This document shows positions 1 through 8,397 of a stretch of DNA of 27,675 nucleotides, in pieces; the stretch's first letter is position 1, and each line of letters begins with the position of its first letter. The stretch spans positions 1 through 27,675 of the forward strand of contig JAZNEP010000005.1 of the NCBI GenBank assembly GCA_045588655.1, given 5' to 3'. The notes under the pieces were generated by a model that had not been told where the DNA came from, ran no database searches, and was given only the letters and a program-made list of their open reading frames with translations. This DNA is from SVFI01 sp045588655 (GTDB lineage: Bacteria > Bacillota > Clostridia > Lachnospirales > Lachnospiraceae). The position numbers and the translations under genes were made by a program.

Positions 1-15
1 CAGATGTTTACTCAT
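1..15 (-). CDS. Start of a divergent gene leaving the window (five codons visible)
   Basis: On the minus strand an AAAGGAG ribosome site (about positions 29-23) precedes an ATG at 15-13, followed by AGT AAA CAT CTG (MSKHL). Only the first five codons are inside the window, so the product cannot be identified. Its place, head-to-head with a 5'-truncated pglX, is where phase-variable BREX loci carry a tyrosine recombinase. That identity is inference from context only; the start signal is what is seen. Confidence 0.35.
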
Positions 16-69
16 AGGTCTGCTCCTTTCCGGTCAGACAGCTAAGAGTATTATCAGATAAAAAGAAAC

Positions 70-137
70 AATTGTAAAACTAAACGCACGATTGTAAGGG
101 TAAAAGTAGAGTGTTTCTGGCTTTTAAATTTACAATT
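70..137. repeat. Short inverted/direct repeats between the divergent gene and truncated pglX
   Basis: AATTGTAAA at 70-78 is the exact reverse complement of TTTACAATT at 129-137. A further ATTGTAA lies at 91-97, exactly 20 bp after the one at 71-77. The repeats lie immediately before the point where pglX homology begins (about 145), so they could be recombinase binding sites. They are short and could be chance in AT-rich DNA. Confidence 0.35.
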
Positions 138-150
138 AAAGAAACTGTAT

Positions 151-3105
151 TTGGAGATGTATCCTGATTCGGAGCTTAAGGATACTTACAAGATAATTGG
201 AGATTTTTCAGAGAATAAAAGAGAAATAAAGCCATTAGATGAAGTAAAGGTTATTGATCCATGTGTGGGATCCGGTAACTTCTTATTGTATTGCTTTGAT
301 TTGTTTTATGACTTGTACATAGATCAGATTGAAAACTATGGCGCTGATTATAACAAGCGTGAAGTTCCACAAATCATTATCGAAAAAAATCTTCATGGAA
401 TTGATCTCGATGAAAGAGCTGTGCAGCTTACAAAGGTTGGATTATTTATCAAGGCAAAGACAAAGAGGAATTCGGTGAAAATTAATCATTATAATATTGT
501 GAGTGCTAGCTTCAGACTTCCGGATTACATGGAGATTGGAAGTTTGTTTGACGCACAATTTTTCTCAAAAGATTTTAGTGATTTGTTGCAGGATGTATGG
601 AAAGATTTACAGCAGGCACATAAATTTGGTTCATTACTTAGAATTGATGAGAAATTTGAAGATAAGAAGAAAGAATTAAAAAAGGAATTGGGAGAGGCGC
701 AGCTTTCGTTGTTTACATATGAGAAAGCAGTTGAGTTTGATTTGTTTGCCAACAATTTCTATGAAAGATTAAGCGATGCTATTCAGAAATATGCCATTGA
801 TGAATCAAAAAAGTTTTTAGCAGAAATTGCATGTGAGGCTATGACATATTTAAAGGTGATGACAGCTAGATATGATGTTGTAGCGTCAAATCCACCATAT
901 ACAGATAGCGCAGCATATAGTGGTACTGAGTTATCAGTCTTTTTGGAAAACAACTATAAAAAGCCTATGAAATTTATAGCTAATTTATATGCAAGTTTTT
1001 ATAAAAGAAATTATTCATTCTTATTGGATAATGGATTTCTAGCTATGATTCATCCGATGACATTTATGTATATTCCATCCTTTGATGATATGAGAAAACA
1101 CATTATTCGAAACATGAGTATTAATGTGTTTGTTGAATACGGTTTAAGCAACCTTTTTGGCTTAACGATGGTTGATCCGGCATTTTATGTGTTTGAAAAG
1201 AAAAAAAGTAATAGTGAAAAAGTACCATTTATCTCGTTGGATCAATATACCAGAACTGTTGAGGAAAAAAATAAAAAGCAGTATTGCCTAGAGGCTTTAG
1301 ATTGCATTATTGCTCATAGAGGTTATAAAGATGTTGTTTATGTTCGACAGGAAGACTTTGAAAAGATAGAGGGAGAACCATTTATTTATAATATTTCAGA
1401 AGAGTTCAGATCAAAGTTTGAAAGCCAAAAACTTGTTGAATATGCAGATGTTAGAGCGGGTATTCAGACGTCTAAGAATGAGAGATTTTTGCGATTATGG
1501 TGGGAAGTTGGAAAAAATAATGTACGTTGTGATGGAAATTTAAAACGATGGGTTCATTATGCTAAAGGCGGTCCATATGTAAAATGGTATGGAAATAATT
1601 GGTGTACAATTGATTGGAAAGACGAAGGCAAGGCTTTGCAAAGATTTTTGCAAGAAAATGGACAGGATTTGCATGCTCAGGATTATTATTTCAAAGAGGG
1701 AATAACATATTCTGCATCTGGGTCAAAAGGAATCACTTTTAGAGACCATGATGGTATGTCTTTATTTGACATTGGTGGCTCGTGTGTTTTTCCAACTGAA
1801 AGATTTGAAAATAAATACTATTTAATGGCGCTTTTAAACAGTAGACTTTCTGGATATATTTTAAAAGATTGCTTGAATCCTACAGTTAATACGCAACCGA
1901 AAGATTTAAAAAGATTACCTTTTTCAATTCCGGAAAAAGACATAGAAAATAAAGTGTCTATGCTAGCAAAAGAATGTGTAGAATTCAAGAAATCTATTGA
2001 TGAACAATATGTGCTTAATGGAGCAGAGAATAGTGCGCTACAAATAACTACAACGTTAAAGGCGGCTGTACTTGATGTTATAAAAAATGAAGTTTATACG
2101 ATGTGCAGAATATTGATTAACGAGGCGATTATTGATAGAGCTATATGCTCAATTTATAATTTGAGCAATGAAGATATCGAAAAAGTGAAAGACAAAAAGG
2201 GTGAGTGTGTTGCCTATTTGCCAATTTACAAGAAAGCTTTAGACTTACTACTTAGTGAAAATACTGTTGATGAAGAATATATATCACAATTGCAGATTGT
2301 TAATTATGATGCTGAACAAATATGTGAAATAAGAAAACTGATAGTAGATAATTTGTTTTCGCAAAATAATGAACTTGAGGATTTTTGTATCATAAATGGA
2401 TTAAATCCGATTACTGTCTGGTACTTCATTGCATATGAGGATATTTTGCCGATGGTTAAGGCAAAGGATCTTATATTTGAATGGTTTGTATTTGCAATGA
2501 GGGATATAATTGCAAATACAGATGATGGAATAATAGGTATAAATAATACAGATACTTCTATCACACAATTAATTGAAGAGTATGCTGATAAGGAAGGAAT
2601 AAATTCAGCACAATTGATACAGATGGAGGAATATTTAGGTAGAAAAATACGAGACTTTATGGAAAAAGATTTTTTCATAGAATTGATGAATTACACAAAT
2701 GTTTTTATGTATCTTCCAAAAACTCCGTTCATATGGCACCTTTCTTCAGGAATCAACAGGGGATTTGAGGCAATGATTTCCATATACAAGTGGAATTCTG
2801 ATTCACTATATAAGTTGAAATCTAACTTTATATATAAGAGAAGAGAGAAACTTGAATATAGAAAAACTCAGATTGCTGGAAATGATACAGCGCAGGCGCT
2901 CGAGGAAAAAGAATTAATAGATAGACAGTTATCTGAAATAGATGAGTTTGTAGGAAAAATTGATGAGTTGATTGCATCAAGATATAATCCGACTCTTGAT
3001 GATGGTGTTGGAAAGAATATTGCTCCTTTGCAGGAAAGGAAAATGTTAAAGGCAGATGTTCTTAATGCTAATCAATTGAAGAAATATTTAAAGGCGGAAT
3101 GGTAA
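151..3105 (+). CDS. pglX: BREX adenine-specific DNA methyltransferase PglX, 5'-truncated (possibly a silent cassette)
   Basis: PglX is the site-specific adenine methyltransferase that marks host DNA in BREX phage defence. Seen here: SAM-binding motif I DPCVGSGNFL at residues ~37-46, the catalytic NPPY at ~248-251 in VVASNPPYTD, then a long C-terminal region expected to hold target recognition, ending in charged helices. Full PglX proteins are usually near 1200 residues; this copy has at most 984. The N-terminal part, which normally includes an FTP-type motif X before motif I, is missing. The frame is open upstream only to a TAA at 43-45, and 46-145 does not look like PglX. No ribosome site serves the TTG at 151, and the GGAG before the ATG at 157 is too close. 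It is therefore either an unexpressed exchange cassette or a broken gene. The stop touches the pglZ start (TAAATG). Confidence 0.85.
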   Translation: MEMYPDSELKDTYKIIGDFSENKREIKPLDEVKVIDPCVGSGNFLLYCFDLFYDLYIDQIENYGADYNKREVPQIIIEKNLHGIDLDERAVQLTKVGLFIKAKTKRNSVKINHYNIVSASFRLPDYMEIGSLFDAQFFSKDFSDLLQDVWKDLQQAHKFGSLLRIDEKFEDKKKELKKELGEAQLSLFTYEKAVEFDLFANNFYERLSDAIQKYAIDESKKFLAEIACEAMTYLKVMTARYDVVASNPPYTDSAAYSGTELSVFLENNYKKPMKFIANLYASFYKRNYSFLLDNGFLAMIHPMTFMYIPSFDDMRKHIIRNMSINVFVEYGLSNLFGLTMVDPAFYVFEKKKSNSEKVPFISLDQYTRTVEEKNKKQYCLEALDCIIAHRGYKDVVYVRQEDFEKIEGEPFIYNISEEFRSKFESQKLVEYADVRAGIQTSKNERFLRLWWEVGKNNVRCDGNLKRWVHYAKGGPYVKWYGNNWCTIDWKDEGKALQRFLQENGQDLHAQDYYFKEGITYSASGSKGITFRDHDGMSLFDIGGSCVFPTERFENKYYLMALLNSRLSGYILKDCLNPTVNTQPKDLKRLPFSIPEKDIENKVSMLAKECVEFKKSIDEQYVLNGAENSALQITTTLKAAVLDVIKNEVYTMCRILINEAIIDRAICSIYNLSNEDIEKVKDKKGECVAYLPIYKKALDLLLSENTVDEEYISQLQIVNYDAEQICEIRKLIVDNLFSQNNELEDFCIINGLNPITVWYFIAYEDILPMVKAKDLIFEWFVFAMRDIIANTDDGIIGINNTDTSITQLIEEYADKEGINSAQLIQMEEYLGRKIRDFMEKDFFIELMNYTNVFMYLPKTPFIWHLSSGINRGFEAMISIYKWNSDSLYKLKSNFIYKRREKLEYRKTQIAGNDTAQALEEKELIDRQLSEIDEFVGKIDELIASRYNPTLDDGVGKNIAPLQERKMLKADVLNANQLKKYLKAEW

Positions 3106-5322
3106 ATGATAGAAAAATGGTTAAGAAATGAAATCGATAAAAAAATATGCAATAGCAAGCGTATAGTCATTCTTGATCAAACTTCGAGATGGAAGTTTTT
3201 GATTGATGCCGCATGCACTGATATCTGCCTTTATTCTACAAAGAACTATAGCAGTAAGTGGCAGCGGAAACAGGATGAATTATTTTTGCGTCATGATATT
3301 GAAAAGAATCATAAGAATGATCAAGTAGTGATATATGTTTCAAGAGAATTGACACCAGATTCATTTTTGATTGAATATGCAAAAACTGGAGGCTGCATTG
3401 AGATTGCGACAGAGTGGGTTAGAGATGTACTTTTGAAGGAAACAGCTCTGCAGGTGTCATTAACGGATGATGAACTATATACTGCTTGTCAGCTTGGAAT
3501 ATCTAAGGATATTAATTGGTGGAAGAAGGTTGTTCAGAAGATTGAGGGATTATTGTCAATTGAAGATGATATTCTGGATTTCCTTGATAATCCTAACGGT
3601 TTTCTTGGATCAAAAACACCAGCAGTTAAGAATCTTTATGTGCAAGAGTTTTGTAAACTTTTACAACAACCAGTTCAAGAAAAACCGGCAGATACATTTG
3701 CTGGTGAAATTGCAAGGCATATCTTCAATGGTATATTAGAAGGCAATATTTCTGAACAAGAGTATGCTATTTATGGCAAGTGGATTGATAGTCGTAATCA
3801 TGAAAGTTCTTTCAAAAAGTATTTGGGAGAATATCAATTGCCTAGCACAATTGATATTGATAAGGTGATGGATAACCATTGCTTTGATGTGGTTGATAAG
3901 AAGTATTTGATTAGACTTGTCGAGAACATTAACAATGCTAGTGAAGTTAAGAACATATTGGAAAAAATCAAGAAACGACTTAAGTTCAAAAAATCAAATC
4001 CATATATTGCAAAATGGTGGCAGGATATTGCTGATATTATGGATTTTACAGTCATTTGCAAAGATGCATCTATTGACGGGATAAGTAGGTATTATACAGT
4101 AGAGTTTTCTAAAACAGATAGATCAATGAGAAGGATACTTACATACTTAAAAGCAGATACCAATATTGTGAAACCGATTCAAGAATATTACGAGCGTATG
4201 AATCAGGATTTATTAAAGTCTTGGTTTGAACATTATGGAGAATATCAGGAATCACAAAAGGGATACCTTGTCAATTTGATAAAGAATACATCTAAAAAGA
4301 TAGCTATCATAGTTGGTGATGGAGTCCGATATGAAGTGGCGGATAGCGTTGCATCAAGAGTGGCAAGTGATATTTCTGTTGATAAAAAGTTTATGTATGC
4401 TGGGCTTCCATCTGAAACAGAGCATAATATGAGCGCTTTATACACTACTGCTGGTGAGATAATTGCAGAGAAGAAAGAGCGTGAAAAGAAACTGTCAGAT
4501 GAAACCGGAAAAGATATTACATATATGCAGCTTGATGAAGTGAATGGAACAACGGATGGTGAAATTCTCGTATTAACATACAAGGATATTGATGATGCCG
4601 GAGAAAAGATGCAACAGAGTATGCTTCGTTTAGTTGATGAGTTTGAAGATATTTTGGTAGAAAAAATACAGTTATTACTGCATTTGGGATATAAAGAGGT
4701 TCATCTGGTGACAGATCATGGATTTGTGCTCACAGGAGTCTTGGAGGAATCAGATAAAATACCTACAGATGATATCAGTGGAGGAAAGAAAGTATCAGAA
4801 CGTTATATTAGATCTGTAGATGAGCAAAGTGGTAGTAAGTATATTTCTATTGAAGAGCATTATGAGAATTATAACTACGTAAATTTTGCTAAGAGTTCAA
4901 GACCATTTGTATCTACTGGAAAGTATGGATATTCTCATGGTGGTTTTACTCCACAAGAAGTTGTTATTCCTAATTTTGTATTTACCTACAATAAGCAAAA
5001 TCAAATGGATGTTGATATTACAAACAAGAAGGATTTGATTGACATTGCGGGAAATATACTTACAGTTAAATTTTCATCGGGTGAAGCAAAAGATGTTTTA
5101 TCTTATCAGAGAAAGGTAAGAGTTTTGTTATATGTTGGCGATAAGATTGTTGATAAGAGCAGCATTATATCGATAAGTCCTGGAAGTCAAGAAAAGGTTG
5201 AACTTGCACTTGATTCGGCAACAGAAGCTGTTGTGGTTATTGTTGACGAAGATACAAAAGATCAATTGGATAAGGCAAAAGTTACAAAGTGCCAGATGAG
5301 AGATTTAGGCGGATTATTCTAG
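3106..5322 (+). CDS. pglZ: BREX type 1 alkaline-phosphatase-superfamily protein PglZ
   Basis: PglZ is a core BREX protein of the alkaline phosphatase superfamily, required for both defence and methylation in characterised systems. The 738-residue length fits type 1 PglZ. Metal-site-like motifs are visible: VGDGVRYEV with D405, TDHGF with D537 and H538, and YSHGGFTPQEVVIP with H611. The N-terminal ~380 residues are helical and divergent, and the C-terminal ~110 residues form a beta-rich tail. The ATG directly abuts the pglX stop and the AAAGGCGGA ribosome site lies inside the pglX end, so the two are translationally coupled. Five bases separate its stop from the first possible GTG of the next gene. 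No truncation or frameshift is seen. Confidence 0.92.
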   Translation: MIEKWLRNEIDKKICNSKRIVILDQTSRWKFLIDAACTDICLYSTKNYSSKWQRKQDELFLRHDIEKNHKNDQVVIYVSRELTPDSFLIEYAKTGGCIEIATEWVRDVLLKETALQVSLTDDELYTACQLGISKDINWWKKVVQKIEGLLSIEDDILDFLDNPNGFLGSKTPAVKNLYVQEFCKLLQQPVQEKPADTFAGEIARHIFNGILEGNISEQEYAIYGKWIDSRNHESSFKKYLGEYQLPSTIDIDKVMDNHCFDVVDKKYLIRLVENINNASEVKNILEKIKKRLKFKKSNPYIAKWWQDIADIMDFTVICKDASIDGISRYYTVEFSKTDRSMRRILTYLKADTNIVKPIQEYYERMNQDLLKSWFEHYGEYQESQKGYLVNLIKNTSKKIAIIVGDGVRYEVADSVASRVASDISVDKKFMYAGLPSETEHNMSALYTTAGEIIAEKKEREKKLSDETGKDITYMQLDEVNGTTDGEILVLTYKDIDDAGEKMQQSMLRLVDEFEDILVEKIQLLLHLGYKEVHLVTDHGFVLTGVLEESDKIPTDDISGGKKVSERYIRSVDEQSGSKYISIEEHYENYNYVNFAKSSRPFVSTGKYGYSHGGFTPQEVVIPNFVFTYNKQNQMDVDITNKKDLIDIAGNILTVKFSSGEAKDVLSYQRKVRVLLYVGDKIVDKSSIISISPGSQEKVELALDSATEAVVVIVDEDTKDQLDKAKVTKCQMRDLGGLF

Positions 5323-5335
5323 GGAGGTGACATTA

Positions 5336-7375
5336 GTGTCTGATTATATTGATGAAAAAGCATTAGAAGAATTTCGTGGATGTGTAGTTAGAAAGGATTT
5401 AGCTCCTTTGATTAAAGGCGGTGCTAATGTACCTGCGTTTGTATTGGAATATCTTCTTGCAAATACTTGTAGTACAGATGATGAAGATAAAATCCGTGAG
5501 GGTATTGAGAATGTAAAAAATGTTCTTAGAGAGCACTATGTAAATCCTGAAGAGAGCACATTGATTCAGTCAAAATTAAAGGAACACGGTAAATATAAAA
5601 TAATTGATAAAATCTCTGTTGAATTAGATCCACAGAGAGATTGTTATTGGGCCAATATTGTTAATAGCAATATCAAAAAGGCGAATATTAGTGACCAGCT
5701 TGTGCGAAGCCATGAAAAGTTATTGCTTGGTGGAATATGGGCAATCATCGATATGGAATATGATCCAATGATTACAGTTGGCAGTAAGGTATATCCATTC
5801 TTAGTAAATGATATAAAACCTATACAGCTATCCAATTTCAATATGGAGCGTATTGCAGAAAAAAGAAAAGGGTTCACAAAGGAAGAATGGAAAAAGCTTC
5901 TTCTTAGAAGCGCAGGATATGAACCAGATAGTGAAGGCTTGGATGAAAGAATTCAGGATTTATTACTGTTGCGTTTGATACCACTTGTTGAAGCGAACTT
6001 TAATATGGTTGAGTTAGGACCACGTTCTTCCGGTAAATCATATATATACAAAGAAGTTACGCCATATGCATTGCTTATGTCTGGAGGACAGGGGACAGTT
6101 GCAAAGTTATTTGTGAATAATACAACTGGACGAGTTGGTTCTGTTGGAGAGTGGGATGCAATCTGTTTTGATGAGAGTACAGACCATCTGTTTAAGGATA
6201 GCGATGCCGTTCCTCTTATGAAGGATTATATGGAATCTGGATCATTTTCTAGAGGAGGAAAGGGAGGAGAAATCTCAGGAAACGCATCCATAATTTACAA
6301 CGGAAACATCAACCAACCTGTAGAAACTGTACTTCAGAATTCACATCTGTTTAGTCCGATGTCATCGGAGGTAAACAATGATACAGCATTTTTAGACCGT
6401 ATAAATGCGTACCTTCCAGGATGGGAAATCAAAAAGTTTGCTCCTTCAAACTTTACAACTCATTTTGGATTCAGTACAGATTTCTTTTCTGAATTATTAA
6501 AAGGCCTTCGTAAGGATACTTATTATGAAGTAGTTGATGAGTTCTTCTCTTTGGGTAGCCATTTGAAACAAAGAGACGCAAAATCTGTCAGAAGAATTGT
6601 GTCAGGTTACATTAAACTTCTTCATCCAGATGGAAACTTCACAAAGGAAGATGTTGAAAAATATCTGAAGATTGCATTGGAGATGCGTCGTAGAGTTAAA
6701 GAACAATTAAAGCGTATTGGAGGAATGGAGTTCTGGGATACAAATTTCTCTTATATTGATAAAGAAACACAGGAAGAAATATTTGTTTCATTACCAGAAG
6801 AAAAGAGTAGTTCATTGATAGAAAATGTTCCGCTAGCTCCTGGAGTGTGCTATTCAGCAACCGGAGATGGCGATCATGTCGGAATAATACGTATTGAGGT
6901 TGTTGTAGTGCCTGGTAACGGAAAGATTACAATAACTGGAACCACAAGTAACGCAATTAAGGAAGATGTAAAGAATACAGTTAACTATATTAAGGCCAAC
7001 GAGAAAACAATATTAGATGAAAGACATTCATTGAAGGAAACAGACCTTAATATTCAGGTTACTAATGTGCTTGGCAATAATACAACAGCGGGTATTGGTG
7101 GTGCAATTTATGTAGGTATACTTTCTGCACTGTATAAGAAAAACTTAAAAGCTGGACTTGCTGTTATCGGTAACGTCACAATTGGTGGCGCTGTAGAGAG
7201 AGTTGTTCAGTTTGCAGATAAAGTAAGTTCACTTGCAGATAATGGTGCAAAGATGGTAATTGTTCCTATGGATAATATTTCTGAACTTGCGACAATACCT
7301 ACTACAGTGCTAAGCAAGTGTGATGTTCCATTTTACAATAATGCACAGGTATTGCTGCAGAAGGCAATGGAGTAA
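5336..7375 (+). CDS. brxL: BREX Lon-like AAA+ protein BrxL
   Basis: BrxL is the last gene of type 1 BREX operons. It is an AAA+ ATPase with a C-terminal Lon-related domain, thought to act on DNA during phage exclusion. An intact Walker A (GPRSSGKS, residues ~228-235) and Walker B-like WDAICFDEST (~273-282) are visible. The C-terminal ~180 residues resemble a Lon proteolytic domain, but by eye the Ser position falls in NNTTAGIGG and the Lys position in QFADKV, so the Ser-Lys pair seems absent. Two GTG starts exist. GTG 5336 has GGAGGTGA (5323-5330) at good spacing, whereas GTG 5327 lies inside that ribosome site, so 5336 is preferred. The product is 679 residues, normal for the family. Confidence 0.93.
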   Translation: MSDYIDEKALEEFRGCVVRKDLAPLIKGGANVPAFVLEYLLANTCSTDDEDKIREGIENVKNVLREHYVNPEESTLIQSKLKEHGKYKIIDKISVELDPQRDCYWANIVNSNIKKANISDQLVRSHEKLLLGGIWAIIDMEYDPMITVGSKVYPFLVNDIKPIQLSNFNMERIAEKRKGFTKEEWKKLLLRSAGYEPDSEGLDERIQDLLLLRLIPLVEANFNMVELGPRSSGKSYIYKEVTPYALLMSGGQGTVAKLFVNNTTGRVGSVGEWDAICFDESTDHLFKDSDAVPLMKDYMESGSFSRGGKGGEISGNASIIYNGNINQPVETVLQNSHLFSPMSSEVNNDTAFLDRINAYLPGWEIKKFAPSNFTTHFGFSTDFFSELLKGLRKDTYYEVVDEFFSLGSHLKQRDAKSVRRIVSGYIKLLHPDGNFTKEDVEKYLKIALEMRRRVKEQLKRIGGMEFWDTNFSYIDKETQEEIFVSLPEEKSSSLIENVPLAPGVCYSATGDGDHVGIIRIEVVVVPGNGKITITGTTSNAIKEDVKNTVNYIKANEKTILDERHSLKETDLNIQVTNVLGNNTTAGIGGAIYVGILSALYKKNLKAGLAVIGNVTIGGAVERVVQFADKVSSLADNGAKMVIVPMDNISELATIPTTVLSKCDVPFYNNAQVLLQKAME

Positions 7376-7557
7376 AATTTACTAAGCTAATATATATTTG
7401 GGTTTAGAAACTATTATTACTTAGTATGGTGGCTTGGGAGTGCTTGTTAACACCGGCGTTAACAAGAAAAGCACAGGCAGAGATAGAAAAGAAAAACGAT
7501 GCCAAAGCGGTATCGCAGAAAATGTTTAAGGTAGTGTAGCAATGCTGCACGGTAAAG

Positions 7558-7588
7558 ACGCTCCGGTTATATACTGGGGCGTTTTTTT
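7558..7588 (+). terminator. Rho-independent terminator after BREX
   Basis: ACGCTCC (7558-7564) pairs with GGGGCGT (7576-7582) with one G-U pair, followed by a run of seven T (7582-7588). It ends the BREX transcript or the short ORF region before the HTH operon. Confidence 0.75.
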
Positions 7589-7597
7589 AATCATCTG

Positions 7598-7611
7598 ATT
7601 CGAATTAGAAT
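7598..7611. promoter_or_regulatory. Upstream operator copy, ATTCGAATTAGAAT
   Basis: This 14-bp near-palindrome differs at one base from the perfect palindrome at 7657-7670 and lies 59 bp upstream of it. The pair suggests cooperative binding by a dimeric repressor, most simply the HTH protein encoded downstream. Confidence 0.55.
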
Positions 7612-7629
7612 AAAAAATAGAAAAAAGAA

Positions 7630-7658
7630 TTGACGAGCGAAAGCGCTAAAGGTATAAT
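7630..7658 (+). promoter_or_regulatory. Near-consensus sigma-A promoter of the HTH operon
   Basis: TTGACG (7630-7635), a 17-bp spacer and TATAAT (7653-7658) give an almost perfect vegetative promoter, 36 bp before the HTH gene. Its -10 box overlaps the palindrome at 7657-7670, so a bound repressor would block RNA polymerase. Confidence 0.8.
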
Positions 7659-7670
7659 TCTAATTAGAAT
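7657..7670. promoter_or_regulatory. Perfect palindromic operator ATTCTAATTAGAAT
   Basis: A 14-bp perfect palindrome overlaps the last two bases of the -10 hexamer and the start region. With the near-copy at 7598-7611 it forms a classic autoregulation layout for the downstream XRE-type protein. Confidence 0.65.
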
Positions 7671-7693
7671 AAGAAATCGAAAGGAGACTAGGA

Positions 7694-8035
7694 ATGTTTA
7701 GAGGCGATATATTAAGAGCAGCACGTGAGAAGGCGGGATATACGTTAATAGGTTTATCACAAGCATTAAAAGAAGAGTATGGTGGTTTGGTTGTTGATTA
7801 TACGACTCTGTCGCAATGGGAGATAAGTCCAACGGCAGCGCCTAGAAAAGGAAATATAAAAAAGGTAGCAGAGTTTTTAAATATTTCACTTTCTGATTTG
7901 TATGACAATGAAATACCACTGATGAGAAGTGAAAGTGAGATTGATATACTAAATCTGATAGAAAGAATTATCAACATTTATAAGGTGAATCCTAATGATG
8001 AAAGGATTAAGAAAATTGATACTATTCTTATGTGA
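7694..8035 (+). CDS. XRE-family helix-turn-helix regulator (possible antitoxin/repressor)
   Basis: This is a 113-residue protein with an N-terminal HTH_3/XRE-like fold (residues ~5-68). ILRAAREKAGYTLIGLSQAL forms the first helices, DYTTLSQWEI the recognition region, and VAEFLNISLSDLYD closes the domain. The C-terminal ~40 residues are charged and helical (ERIINIYKVNPNDERIKKID), as in dimerising tails. A GAAAGGAG ribosome site precedes the ATG. It is the first gene of a three-gene unit and sits behind a strong promoter with two palindromes, so autorepression is likely. It may regulate only, or act as the antitoxin to the third gene; the sequence cannot decide. Confidence 0.85.
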   Translation: MFRGDILRAAREKAGYTLIGLSQALKEEYGGLVVDYTTLSQWEISPTAAPRKGNIKKVAEFLNISLSDLYDNEIPLMRSESEIDILNLIERIINIYKVNPNDERIKKIDTILM

Positions 8036-8061
8036 AGATGTAGGGGTAGGGAGGAAAATAT

Positions 8062-8397
8062 ATGTATTTTGAAAGTGTTGAAGAACAAGCGCGAATCGAA
8101 GGGATTATAAGTAGAATTGAATTTATGGCAGAAGAACAGGGATATTCGGATTATAGACATTGCATTATGAAAGCATCTTCTGAATTTTTTGAAATATTAT
8201 TAGAAGAAGCATGGGATATTATCACACTAACGGCGTTAGAGCTATATGAGAATTCTGTGAAGGGAAGATGTAAAGCAGTAAGACACTATAAATATGAGAT
8301 TGACGAAAAAACGATAATCTATTATAGGGTAACAAAGAGGGAAGATATTGCTCTTTTTGAGGTAGAAGAGATGATTATTTTGGGAGTGAAGTTATGA
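8062..8397 (+). CDS. Small hypothetical protein, middle gene of the HTH operon
   Basis: The 111-residue acidic protein was not recognised. The first ~75 residues are predicted helical, with many Glu and Phe (e.g. ASSEFFEILLEEAWDIITL). The last ~35 alternate charged and hydrophobic residues like beta strands (HYKYEIDEKTIIYYRVTK, FEVEEMIILGVKL). There is no signal peptide or membrane segment. A GGGAGG ribosome site precedes the ATG, 26 bp after the HTH stop, and the stop overlaps the next start (ATGA). Tight coupling to the next gene suggests that the two proteins interact, for example as antitoxin and toxin, but this is inferred from arrangement only. Confidence 0.75.
   Translation: MYFESVEEQARIEGIISRIEFMAEEQGYSDYRHCIMKASSEFFEILLEEAWDIITLTALELYENSVKGRCKAVRHYKYEIDEKTIIYYRVTKREDIALFEVEEMIILGVKL

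Larger units (their letters stand above)
7376..7693. other. Intergenic region between BREX and the HTH operon
   Basis: It contains a 9-bp inverted repeat (CTTGTTAAC 7443-7451 / GTTAACAAG 7458-7466), a possible 37-codon ORF at 7426-7539 without a convincing ribosome site, a terminator at 7558-7588, and the promoter/operator of the next operon. The short ORF would encode a charged, alanine/lysine-rich peptide that I do not recognise. It may be a gene remnant. Confidence 0.4.
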
